DNA from: Bacteroidota bacterium
Lineage (GTDB): Bacteria; Bacteroidota; Bacteroidia; Bacteroidales; JACABE01
Assembly: GCA_026391675.1 (NCBI GenBank)
Contig: JAPLDQ010000003.1
Span: 1 to 64,000 of the forward strand
Direction: 5' to 3'
DNA length: 64,000 nucleotides
A program made the translations under genes and the position numbers. Shown here piece after piece: positions 1 to 11,100 of the stretch (positions within the stretch are counted from its first letter, which is position 1; each line of letters begins with the position of its first letter). The notes under the pieces were generated by a model, which saw only the letters and a list, made by a program, of their open reading frames with translations, was not told the DNA's origin and ran no database searches.

Positions 1-1020
1 CTCACTGCAAAGGATGTGATAGCTCCGACCTTCAGCTGTCCTTCTGCTCAGGATGCTGCGTTGGATATTAACTGTCAAATTACTGTTCCTGACCTGCTCA
101 CCGGTATTACCGATGAAGCTGATAACTGTGGTACTGCAACCATGTCGCAGAATCCTACTGCCGGAACACTGATTACGTTGGCACATAAAGCAACAACTTC
201 AGTGCTGATTACTGCAAATGACGGCAACGGCAATACAAAAACCTGCAGTGTTACACTCACAGCAAAGGATGTGATAGCTCCGACCTTCAGCTGTCCTTCT
301 GCTCAGGATGCTGCATTGGATATTAACTGTCAGATTACTGTTCCTGACCTGCTCACCGGTATTACCGATGAAGCTGATAACTGTGGTACTGCTACCATGT
401 CACAAAATCCAACTGCCGGAACATTGATTACGTTGGCACATAATGCAACCACTTCAGTGCTGATTACTGCAAATGACGGCAACGGCAATACAAAAACCTG
501 CAGTGTTACACTCACTGCAAAGGATGTGATAGCTCCGACTTTCAGCTGTCCTTCTGCTCAGGATGCTGCCTTGGATATTAACTGTCAGATTACTGTTCCT
601 GACGTGCTCACCGGTATTACTGATGAAGCTGATAACTGTGGTACTGCAACCATGTCGCAGAATCCAACTGCCGGAACACTGATTACGTTGGCACATAACG
701 CAACAACTTCAGTACTGATTACTGCCAATGACGGCAACGGCAATACAAAAACCTGCAGTGTTACGCTCACAGCAAAGGATGTGATAGCTCCGACCTTCAG
801 CTGTCCTTCTGCTCAGGATGCTGCGCTGGATATTAACTGTCAGATTACTGTTCCTGACCTGATTACCGGTATTACCGATGAAGCGGATAACTGCGGTACT
901 GCAACCATGTCGCAGAATCCAACTGCCGGAACATTGATTACGTTGGCACATAACGCAACAACTTCAGTGCTGATTACTGCCAATGACGGCAACGGCAACA
1001 CTAAAACCTGCAGTGTTACA
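1..1020 (+). repeat. 4 x 255-bp near-identical in-frame tandem repeats (HYR-like units)
   Basis: ctcac[t/a]gcaaaggatgtgatagctccgac recurs at 1, 256, 511 and 766, with a diverged start of the next unit at 1021; period exactly 255 bp (85 codons). Confidence 0.95.
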
Positions 1021-2595
1021 CTCACTGCAAAGGATGTGATAACTCCGACCATTACTTCAATCGGAGATAAAACACGTTGTGCAACTACAACTGCCACATC
1101 ATATACAACTATTGGGACAGAATTTGATCCTGTAACGTATTCTGATAATTGCGGAACACCTACAATCACTAATAACATTACAGCAACCAATACATTGGCA
1201 GCACATATATTTACTGCAGGTATTACTCCTGTAGTATGGACAGTAAATGATGGTAATGGAAATACGAATAGTTTTACCATGAATATTACGGTTAATGCCA
1301 AACAATCTATCGGTGGTAATTTAAACTATTATAATACGGCAAATACACCATTAACATCAGGAATAGCTGTGAAATTGTGGGAAAACGGAATTCAGATAGG
1401 TTCAGACTATACTGTAACTGCAGGCACTTACGAATTTACGGATTTATGTCCGGGTACTTATTCAATAACAATTACCTCAACTAAATCAACCAGCGGTAGT
1501 ATAAATTCTACGGATGCTGCACAGTTGAACTACTGGTATGCTTTTGCAAACAGTGGAAATCCAATTCCAATTGAAAAAGTAAGGTTCTATGGAGGTGATG
1601 TGGTACTGAACAACTACCTCGATGCAGGTGATGCTGCCAGAATACTTCAATATTTCGTACAGGCAGGCAATCCAGGCTGGACTGAAAGAGCTAAATGGAC
1701 TTTCTGGCCATGCAGCGATCCGGCCATCAGCTACAATATGTCATCGCCACCTTCAGGAATGCAGTATCCTGCTTTTACAGTGAATCCTTCATTTACAGCA
1801 AATCCTGTTACAATGAACTTCTGGGGACTGGCAACCGGTGACTTTAACCGCAGCTTTATACCAGCTGCCGGAAGTGCAAAAGCCGGTAATTCTAATATTA
1901 CCCTGTTGAACGTACAAACATTGAATGTAAATGCCGGTATTGTATTTGAACTGCCTGTATATGCAGCCATGGATATGAATGTAGGCGCCATTTCAATGAT
2001 AATGAATTTCCCTGCAGATCAGCTGGAAATAACAGGAGTATATCTTAAGAATAATCCTTCTGTTCCTTTACAATATAATGTAAGTGGAAATGAACTGAGG
2101 ATAGGCTGGAATTCATTACAACCCATTTCATTACTTAACGGTCAGCGTTTGCTTACCCTCCTGGTAAAAGCCAAAGCTCCGGCAGGAGATAATAATATAA
2201 GCTTTAAGATGGTTGCTAATTTACTCAATGAGCTGGCCAATGAAAACTACAATTTAATTAACAATGCACTGATCAGTATGGATAATCTCAGTATAAATGC
2301 TTTAAATATTACGAATAATTTTGCTGATAAATTTGCTTTCAGCAATCATCCTAATCCGTTTAAGGAATTTACAACTTTTGATTATACCTTGCCTTATGAT
2401 GGCAAAGTCAGTCTGGAAATCTATGACATCATAGGCAAGAAAATTACCCTTATTATTGATGAAACACAAACAGCCGGTTCTCATACCTTTACATTAGATA
2501 CCAAAGTATTTAAAGCTGGCTTCTATACCTGTACTTTAAAACTTGAAAATAACAATAAAGTAATTTACCGTACTATCAAAATTGTAAGAGATTAA
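1..2595 (+). CDS. Large secreted/surface protein, 5'-truncated by window edge: 4 HYR-like repeats, Ig-like module, dockerin-like segment, cohesin-like domain, T9SS C-terminal sorting domain
   Basis: Open frame runs through base 1. 85-aa repeats DVIAPTFSCPSAQDAALDINCQITVPD..NDGNGNTKTCSVTLTAK; dockerin-like SINSTDAAQLNYW / DVVLNNYLDAGDAARILQYF; cohesin-like VFELPVYAAMDMNVGAISMIMNFPADQLEI; C-term HPNPFKEFTTFDYTLPYDGKVSLEIYDIIGKK..IKIVRD. Confidence 0.85.
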   Translation, partial: LTAKDVIAPTFSCPSAQDAALDINCQITVPDLLTGITDEADNCGTATMSQNPTAGTLITLAHKATTSVLITANDGNGNTKTCSVTLTAKDVIAPTFSCPSAQDAALDINCQITVPDLLTGITDEADNCGTATMSQNPTAGTLITLAHNATTSVLITANDGNGNTKTCSVTLTAKDVIAPTFSCPSAQDAALDINCQITVPDVLTGITDEADNCGTATMSQNPTAGTLITLAHNATTSVLITANDGNGNTKTCSVTLTAKDVIAPTFSCPSAQDAALDINCQITVPDLITGITDEADNCGTATMSQNPTAGTLITLAHNATTSVLITANDGNGNTKTCSVTLTAKDVITPTITSIGDKTRCATTTATSYTTIGTEFDPVTYSDNCGTPTITNNITATNTLAAHIFTAGITPVVWTVNDGNGNTNSFTMNITVNAKQSIGGNLNYYNTANTPLTSGIAVKLWENGIQIGSDYTVTAGTYEFTDLCPGTYSITITSTKSTSGSINSTDAAQLNYWYAFANSGNPIPIEKVRFYGGDVVLNNYLDAGDAARILQYFVQAGNPGWTERAKWTFWPCSDPAISYNMSSPPSGMQYPAFTVNPSFTANPVTMNFWGLATGDFNRSFIPAAGSAKAGNSNITLLNVQTLNVNAGIVFELPVYAAMDMNVGAISMIMNFPADQLEITGVYLKNNPSVPLQYNVSGNELRIGWNSLQPISLLNGQRLLTLLVKAKAPAGDNNISFKMVANLLNELANENYNLINNALISMDNLSINALNITNNFADKFAFSNHPNPFKEFTTFDYTLPYDGKVSLEIYDIIGKKITLIIDETQTAGSHTFTLDTKVFKAGFYTCTLKLENNNKVIYRTIKIVRD
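1489..1660 (+). other. Dockerin-like duplicated segment in the first CDS
   Basis: SGSINSTDAAQLNYW ... GGDVVLNNYLDAGDAARILQYF: two F-hand-like halves. Confidence 0.55.
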
Positions 2596-2616
2596 GGTAT
2601 TATGAATAATTAATCG

Positions 2617-2646
2617 GAGAACGGGGAAATTCCCCGTTCTCTTTTT
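2617..2646 (+). terminator. Intrinsic terminator
   Basis: GAGAACGGGGAAATTCCCCGTTCTC inverted repeat followed by TTTTT, just after stop at 2595. Confidence 0.85.
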
Positions 2647-2763
2647 CATTTATAAAAAATTAAAATCCACAGATGAACACAGATTAAAATATTTATATAT
2701 TTCATTGAAAAATCAGTGCTATCAGTGGTTAATCAGTGTTATCAGTGGATAAAATAATTTAAT

Positions 2764-4845
2764 ATGAAAAAGACAGTATATACATTTTGTTTCCTCCTGA
2801 TTGTTCTTATACAAACAGTCAGGGCACAGAATGCTCCTGTCTCAACCATAGCCAATGTATTGATGACAGCTACAACAGTTACCGTCCCCATAACAGCTGC
2901 CAATTTTACCAATATCGGCAGTTGTAATTTAAAAATAACGTATAATCCGGCTATTGCAATTGCCACCAATGTTACTACTGGATCAGGAATGGGAGGAAAT
3001 CTGACAGCCAACCTCACTGTTTCCGGAGAAATAACCATAGGCTGGTATACTTATCCGGGAGTAACACTTTCTAACAACAGCATTATATTTAACATCAGTT
3101 TTCAGAAAGTAAGCAGCGGAACCACAGCGTTAACATTTAGCGATAATGGATTCAGCTGTATTTTTTACAACGGGAATTCAGTTGCATTAAATGACACACC
3201 TTATGCCGGCTATTATCAGAATGGCTCATTAACAGTACTTCAGACCACTGCACCACACACCATAGCCCCTGTAATGACAGTGATATCGGGGAATACAGTC
3301 AGTGTTCCCATAAAAGTCAGTGCTTTTAGCAATATAGGCAGTCTTGCCCTCAGTTTAAGTTATAATCCTGCTGTACTTACATATATTACAGCCATTAACA
3401 ATTCTTCATTTACAAGCTTTTCAGCAACTTCACCTGTGGCAGGCAGCCTCAACATCAGTGCTTCAACGACAGCCATAAACGGACTTACTTATCCTGATTC
3501 TACAGTATTGTTTACGTTGATTTTTAATTCTTTGGGTGGCACTAGCAGCCTGAACTGGATAGATAACGGAAGCAGCTGCAGTTATACCGGACCTTTGGGA
3601 TCTCCAGGCTTTACGGATACACTGCAGTCGCAATATTATATCAATGGCTCGGTGAGCACAGCAGCCACATCCATCAAAGGTAAGTTTACCTACAATAATG
3701 CAGCGAATACAGCAATTAATGGTGCAATTATTCAATTGGTAAACAGTTCAAACAGTATTATTGCAACAACTACAACAGCAGTTTATGCAGATTACAGCAT
3801 ACCTGCCAATCCGGTAAATGTGGGAGGTTATTATGAATTTACCAATATCATCAGCGGGAATTATACCGTCAGGGCAATTCCATCCATTAGCTGGGGAGGT
3901 GTAAATTCTACAGATGCCTTAATTATAAAAAAATATACAGTCGGTCTTATAACTCTAAGTAATCTTCCTTTAAGAGCTGCGGATGTTAACAAGTCAAATA
4001 CGGTAAATTCAACCGATGCCCTCCTATTGCAATTGCGTTCTATCGGGACCATAGGCCAATTCACGCTGGGCGATTGGGTATTTGGAGATTCAGCTGTGAG
4101 TGTAGGCGGAAATGCAACGCATGATATTTTACTACTGGCAGCAGGAGATGTAAATCAATCCTACAGTTTCATCAGTAAAAAAGAAAAGCAAATATTAAAT
4201 TTTGAGCAACAGGGCGGTGTTTATGCTGCAAAGCAACAGGAGATTGAAGTAGCTGTAAGCGTTAACGATGTATTAAACCTGGGGGCACTTTCCATGGAAA
4301 TGCTTTATGACAGGAATAAGATTGATATACTTACATTAACATCAGCATTAAAAGATATTAAATACAGCATCAGCGATGGCAAGATACGGATTGCCTGGGC
4401 TGAGCTCGATGCACAGCAATTGCATACTGATGATATTTTGTTAAGTTTAAAAGCAAAAGCAAAAGCTGAAATAAATAATATAAGAGATGTTTTCAGCTAT
4501 AGCAGTACTACAGAATTTGCGGATGAAAACGGCATTCCTGTAGATTTCAATATCCTGAAAATAGGCATAATGCCGGCAATTTCAAATAGCAGTGCCATAA
4601 GAATATATCCGAATCCGTGCAACGACCGGATTAATATAGAATATGATGTAAAAGAAGCAGGAAATGTAAGCCTATGGCTTTATAATGCTTTGGGGCAGAG
4701 AATAAATATAGCAGAAACATACAATAAGGCAGGTAGTAATAAAATCAGTTTCGATACTTCAATTTTGGATGCAGGTATATATTGGCTTGAAATAAAGCTG
4801 AATGATACCGCATTGTTAGTGAAGAAAATAAGTAAAATAAATTAA
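2764..4845 (+). CDS. Secreted protein with cohesin-like domains, dockerin-like segment and T9SS C-terminal sorting domain
   Basis: Signal peptide MKKTVYTFCFLLIVLIQTVRAQ; cohesin-like VTVPITAANFTNIGSCNLKITYNP and VSVPIKVSAFSNIGSLALSLSYNPAVL; dockerin-like AADVNKSNTVNSTDALLLQLR; C-term IRIYPNPCNDRINIEYDVKEAGNVSLWLYNALGQRI. Confidence 0.85.
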   Translation: MKKTVYTFCFLLIVLIQTVRAQNAPVSTIANVLMTATTVTVPITAANFTNIGSCNLKITYNPAIAIATNVTTGSGMGGNLTANLTVSGEITIGWYTYPGVTLSNNSIIFNISFQKVSSGTTALTFSDNGFSCIFYNGNSVALNDTPYAGYYQNGSLTVLQTTAPHTIAPVMTVISGNTVSVPIKVSAFSNIGSLALSLSYNPAVLTYITAINNSSFTSFSATSPVAGSLNISASTTAINGLTYPDSTVLFTLIFNSLGGTSSLNWIDNGSSCSYTGPLGSPGFTDTLQSQYYINGSVSTAATSIKGKFTYNNAANTAINGAIIQLVNSSNSIIATTTTAVYADYSIPANPVNVGGYYEFTNIISGNYTVRAIPSISWGGVNSTDALIIKKYTVGLITLSNLPLRAADVNKSNTVNSTDALLLQLRSIGTIGQFTLGDWVFGDSAVSVGGNATHDILLLAAGDVNQSYSFISKKEKQILNFEQQGGVYAAKQQEIEVAVSVNDVLNLGALSMEMLYDRNKIDILTLTSALKDIKYSISDGKIRIAWAELDAQQLHTDDILLSLKAKAKAEINNIRDVFSYSSTTEFADENGIPVDFNILKIGIMPAISNSSAIRIYPNPCNDRINIEYDVKEAGNVSLWLYNALGQRINIAETYNKAGSNKISFDTSILDAGIYWLEIKLNDTALLVKKISKIN
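3890..4050 (+). other. Dockerin-like segment (two half repeats)
   Basis: WGGVNSTDALIIKKYTVG ... AADVNKSNTVNSTDALLLQLRSIG; second half fits the D-x-N-x-[DS]-x-x-[IV]-N-x-x-D Ca-loop pattern. Confidence 0.65.
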
Positions 4846-5046
4846 GTGATGAGTAATGAGTGATGAGTGATAAATTATGAATTATGAATTATGAATTATG
4901 AGTGATGAATTTTGAGAAAATTTGTGTAATTTGTGGATAAAGATAAGATATATCAGCGGGAATCTGCGAATTTATCTGCGAAACTCACCGAGAAAATTTT
5001 TATAAAAAAATAAAGTTAAAAAAGCTTAAAATTTAAATAATATTTA

Positions 5047-5054
5047 TACATTTG
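5047..5054 (+). promoter_or_regulatory. Bacteroidota-type -7 element (TAnnTTTG)
   Basis: TACATTTG 69 bp upstream of the giant CDS start. Confidence 0.4.
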
Positions 5055-5122
5055 TTGCTAAACCAATATGTGAATTTAAACGAATACGCTAACAATATCA
5101 AAGAAACCAAATACCAATTAAT

Positions 5123-8100
5123 ATGAAAACCAATTACACGCTACAGACATTTACAGAATCAAATGCGGGTCAATCGAATGCTAAAGAAACTCTGAAATCT
5201 ACTAATCTGAAAAAAATATTACAAAAAATTGTGATGTTCAGCATTGCATTTGTGATAGTGAATTTTTTATTGGCTAATATTTCTTATGGACAGAAAACAT
5301 GGGATGGTGGAGGCGATGGCACAAACTGGAGCAGTGGAAACAACTGGAACCCGGATGGTTTACCTGCAAGTACGGATGCTGTTACATTAATTCAGGGACA
5401 AACAGTAAATGTGGATATAACAACTGCTGTTTGTGCTGCACTAAATTTAAGCCCTACAGGAGCTGGTACAGCAACGCTGCAATTCACCAATGGTTCAAAA
5501 TTAACTGCTTCAGGAATCGTAACATTAGGACAGAGTGGAAATACCAATCGGATAGGTGCATTGAACATGACAAACTCAGGCACTTTAAGTTGTCAGGGTT
5601 TGGCGCTTGGAAATGCAGGAGCAAATACTTTTACTCCTGGAACTGGTAAAATTGAATTGACAGCAAACAATACTTTGCCTTCAACTATTTTTACGAGTTT
5701 TAATAATTTAACTATAAATGGAGGAACAACTACTGCGGGCATTGGTCTGACAATAACAGGCAATATGACTATAACTTCAGGCACTTTTGCTGCCTCAACC
5801 TATTTACATAATATTGCAGGTGACTGGACCAATAACGGAACATTTACACAGGGAACATCCACCATTAATTTCAATGGAACGAATTCACTTCAAACCATTA
5901 GTGGAAGCTCAACATCCACTTTTTATTGGTTAAAGGTTACTAAAGGTGCACAAGACAGAATACTTGAAGCAACAGGATTAATAGGTTTATCTGCACCATC
6001 AAATCCTTTGATTATAACTAGCGGTACATTTAAATTATCAAGTGCTTCAACAATAGCCCCTTTTACATCTAATGCAGGAGCTGTAATTCCAGCAACTGGA
6101 GGATTCTGGAATAACGGTGGTACAATTACAGCAGGAGCATATTCTTGGGGTGGGACCACAGCAATTGCCGGTTTAGTTAGAAATACATCTGGTACGTTTG
6201 GCATTGGAAGTGCTACTGGTAATTCACTTGCTTATGCTGCAGGATCTATTTTCACTATAGAAGGTGGTGTTGTAAACATAGCAGGCAGTTATAGAGGAAG
6301 CGGAGCTATTTCATTTAGTATGTCTGGAGGAACACTTAATGTAAATAATGTAGGAAATACAGCAGCAACAGCAAGTTTTGATATTTCTAATGCCGGATCT
6401 ACTTTTACCATGAGTAATGGAACAATAATAATAAACAATGAAAATACTAATGCTGCTCCTTTAGATTATAGAAACATTGCAGGAACTGTTAATATTACAG
6501 GTGGTACAGTTCAATTTGGAACAGCTGCAACAACAGGATCACCAACATATGTAGTTGGGGTAACAGGGACAACAAATATTTTACCAAGTCTTTCGCTGGT
6601 TAAAGCGGCCACATCTACTACAGTAACTATAGCTGCTCCGGTCACTATAAATGGAAATGTTACAGTACCCACCGGAACTACATTTGCTGCAGCAAGTCAA
6701 GCAATATCTGTTACAGGTAATGCCTCACCAGGAACCTTTGTTGGTGATTGGACCTTAGGAGGGACATTTACGCCTGGTACACAAACGGTAACTTTTAATA
6801 GTACTTCAGCACAACAAATTACAGGAGCTACTGCATTCAGTAGTCTTACTTTAAATAATGCAAATGGACTAAGTATTAATAATGATGTAACAATAAATGG
6901 AACGCTTACTTTTACAAGTGGAAAAATAACTACTGCAGCCAATAAATTAATTCTTGCCAATGCTGCAACTGTATCTGGTGCTGGCACTGGTTGGGTTATA
7001 GGGAATCTTCAGCAAGGTTTTGCAAGTGGAGTAACTTCTTATACTTTTGCAATAGGAAATGCCGGCAATTATTTACCTTCAATTTTAAATTTTGCAGGTA
7101 CAGGAACCACAAATGCCACTGGTAAAATTACTGCAAGTACTACAAATGGCCAACAACTGAATTATGCAACTTCAGGACTCAGTCAATCAAAATATATAAA
7201 CAGGTATTGGACTCTTACTAACTCGGGTGTTACTATTAATACTACTTATGGTGCTACCTTTACTTTTGTTAATTCTTCAGATTATATTGGTTCACCGACA
7301 ATAGCCAGTCTGGTTGTTAAAAAATATGATGGTTCTTGGTCATTGCCCACACAAGGTACACCAACTGCCACAACAATTGCATGTTCAGGCTTAAGTACTT
7401 TCAGTGATTTTGCTGCAGGAGAAGACTGTACAACGCCTTCTTCGCCTACTACCGCAACAATGAGCCCTTCAAGTCCTGCATGTGCTGGTCAAACACTTAC
7501 ATTAAGCGGAGCTGCATCGGGTGGCACTGATGCCGGTTGTACGATAGAATACCAATATTCTACAGATAATGGAGTAAACTGGAGTACTCCCGGTTCATCC
7601 ATTCCTTCATTTACGGCAGTAACAGGGAACAATATTATTCAGGCAAGAAGAAATACATGCTCAACAGGATGCGGTGGTACTTATCCAACAGCATGGAATA
7701 CTGTTGCAAGCTGGACTGTGAATGCTTTACCTTCGGCTCCTGGAGTAGGAACTATCACACAGCCAAGCTGTACAACAGCCACAGCCAGTGTTGAATTAAG
7801 CGGTCTGCCTTCAGGCAACTGGACCATCAATCCGGGAGCTATAGCAGGGTCTACAACGACTACTACCCTTTCGGGTTTAGCAGCAGGCAGCACCCATACT
7901 TATACTGTTACCAATTCTGACGGATGTACATCAGTAGCTTCAGCAGCTATTGTTATCAATACAATTCCTGCTCCACCATCTGCACCGATAGTAGGAACCA
8001 TCATACAACCAAGCTGTACAACAGCCTCAACCAGTGTTGAATTAAGTGGCTTGCCTTCCGGAAACTGGACCATTAATCCCGGAACTATAGCAGGTTCAAC

Positions 8101-11100
8101 AATTACTACAACACTTTCAGGATTAACGGCAGGAAATCATAATTATACAGTAACCGATGCCAATGGCTGTACTTCAACAGCTTCAGCAAATGTAAACATA
8201 GCTTCCCCGCCTGAGAATGCACCTGTGACTTCAGTTTCAAACGTTAGTATTTGTGATGGAGCCACTTTCGTGGATATTCCTGTAACTGTTGCCGGATTTA
8301 CCAATAGTGTATCCGGTATTTCACTCACCATGACCTACGATCCTTTGCAACTGGGAACGCCCACACTACAATCAAATCCTTTAGGATTAACATTAAACCT
8401 TCCATCGGACGGTGTTATTAAAATAGGTGGTTTTGCCCCGGCCGGACAGGGATATAATTTAACAGGGAATACATTGGTTATCATACGTTTCACTAAAGCA
8501 ACACCTATTACTGCAGGTAACATTGCATTTGATGATGCCAACGGAGTTGATTGTGAATATTCAAAATATGATCCAGCTGATCCTTTTGCTTATCTGGCTT
8601 ATTGTGATAATCCTGCTTCAACCTATTATATTAGCGGCGGTGTAACCGTAAATCCATTGCCAACTGCAAGTATCAGTGGCAACAACAGTCCGATATGTGC
8701 AGGCAATATTGCAGTATTCATTCTCAGCGGTACTACTAATGCTATTGTTACCTATTCTCTGGATGGAGGAGCATCAACATCAACAATAACACTTACAGGA
8801 GGAACGGCTACTATAACCGTAAATAATGCTGTTGTTAATCAAACGCTATCTTTAATAGCTGTTGCCGATGCTAACTGTTCTCAAGGTTTAACAGCGACTT
8901 CAACAGTAACTGTTAATCCTTTACCCTACGACCTTCAAATAACAAATGGATTACAGGCTTTTTATTCATTCAGCGGCAATGCCAATGATGAAAGTCCGAA
9001 CCATTATAACGGAACGGTTTATAATGCCACATTAACATCCGACAGAAATGCCAATGCAAACAGTGCATATAGTTTTAACGGAAGTAATACTTATATTGAT
9101 TTAGGAGATCAGGATAATTTAAATCCTCATCTGGGAAGTATAACCGTTTCTGCATGGGCAAAAAAAGCAAGCTTAGATCAGCATGCCAGAATTTTCTCTA
9201 AAGGAACATCCGGAGGAATACAAACAGGTTATGCTTTAATGTTTTATGGAGGGGGTTACCCAACACCTGCAGCTGTAATTTTCAATGCAAACGGACATGA
9301 ACATGTTCTTTACTCTGATAATCCGATAAATGATTTATTATGGCATCATTATGCAGCAGTTATAAACAGAAATGGTAATATTAATCTCTATGTTGATGGT
9401 GTTAAGCAAAATAACTTTATTGATATTTCAGATCATGCCAGTATTGATATTGGTGTAAATACTTATAATGCTACTATCGGTGCTTCTTATAGTAATTATG
9501 GAAGTCCGGGACCAGTAAATGAATTCTTTAATGGAAATATTGATGAAGTTGCTGTGTATAATCGTGCACTTTCTGATAATGAAGTTAAAACCCTTTATTA
9601 CCAGAAACCAAGGGTTGATGTAGCTGCAAATCCAATTTGTTATAATACTTCAACCATGATTTTACTAAATCATTCACAAAACGGAATTTCCTATCAATTA
9701 AAGAAAAATGGATCTGACGAAGATGTTGCTCAGACAGGAAACGGAAACACGTTGACTTTCAGTACCGGTATTTTAACTTCAAACGCATCATTTACTTTCC
9801 TTGCAACTGACCCAACAAGTGGATGTACAAATTTACTCGATCCAAACCTGACGATAACTGTTAATCCTTTACCAACAGTAAGTATTGATGGTAATAATAG
9901 TTCGATATGTTCGGGAAATAATGCTGTATTTAATTTAAGCGGAACAGCTGATGCTGTTGTTACCTATTCATTGAATGGAGGCTCAACAACGTCCACTACA
10001 ACATTAACAGGAGGAAGTGCAATAGTAACAGTTAACAATGCAAGTTCAGATCAAACACTGACACTAATAAATGTAACAAATCCAGTAACAAATTGCTCAC
10101 AAGCATTAACTGTAACATCAACAGTTACTGTTAATCCTGTACCAGTATTTTCGATTTCAGGAAATAATATAGTATGTGCTGGATCAACTGAAGAATATTT
10201 GAATCCGCCGGTTGTAAATACTGTTGTCTGGTCAGTTTCAGGCGGAACAATAAATTCAGGCTATACCAACATTTCAGACCCGATAAAAATTGACTGGGGA
10301 ACAGGCTCAACAGCCAGTATTACTGCTACCGAAACAAACGGATATGGTTGCTCTACAACACATACTATGGATATTACCATAAATCCATTGCCAACAGCAA
10401 GTATAGATGGAAACAACGATCCAATTTGTGCAGGAAATACAGCTATATTTTTACTTAGCGGGACTAGCGGTGCAGTAGTAACTTATTCTATGGATGGAGG
10501 AATATCAACATCCACTTTAACACTATCATCCGGGACTTCCTACATATATAGCAACGGAACTACAACTCAAACACTAACACTAATCTCTGTTTCAGATGCA
10601 AATTGCAGTCAGGCATTAACGGCTACTTCTACTGTTACTTTTATGCCATTCAGTATTACAGCCAGTGCTGGTACCAATGGAAATATTACGCCCAATGGAT
10701 TATCAACAATTTACTGTGGTAACAGTCAAACCTACAACTTCACGCCTGATGCTCATTATCATATAGCTGATGTGCTGGTTGACGGTATAAGCGTTGGGAC
10801 ACCTTCCAGCTATACTTTAAATAATGTAAATGCTAACCATACCATCAGTGTTAGTTTTGATATTGATATGTTTACACTTACTGTAACAAGAAATGGAATC
10901 GGTAGTGGTATTATATCAACCGGTGATGGATTTATTCATTGTGGATCAACTTGTAGTTATAGTTATCCGTATGGTTCATCAGTAAATTTATCTGCTATAG
11001 CCGATGCTACTTCTAACTTTGATGGTTGGGGTGGTAGTAGTTGTAGCGGTACATCCGGATGTACATTAACTATGGATGGGGACAAATCAGTATCAGCTAC

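Noticed and set aside
75-1301. Series of 61-153 aa antisense ORFs across the HYR-like array
   Set aside because: They repeat with the 255-bp period and mirror the sense coding repeats; frame shadows, no start context.
5299-5649. 116-aa alternative-frame ORF inside the giant gene
   Set aside because: Overlaps the clear 4271-aa frame; composition (W/R/K-rich) typical of a frame shift reading of repeats.
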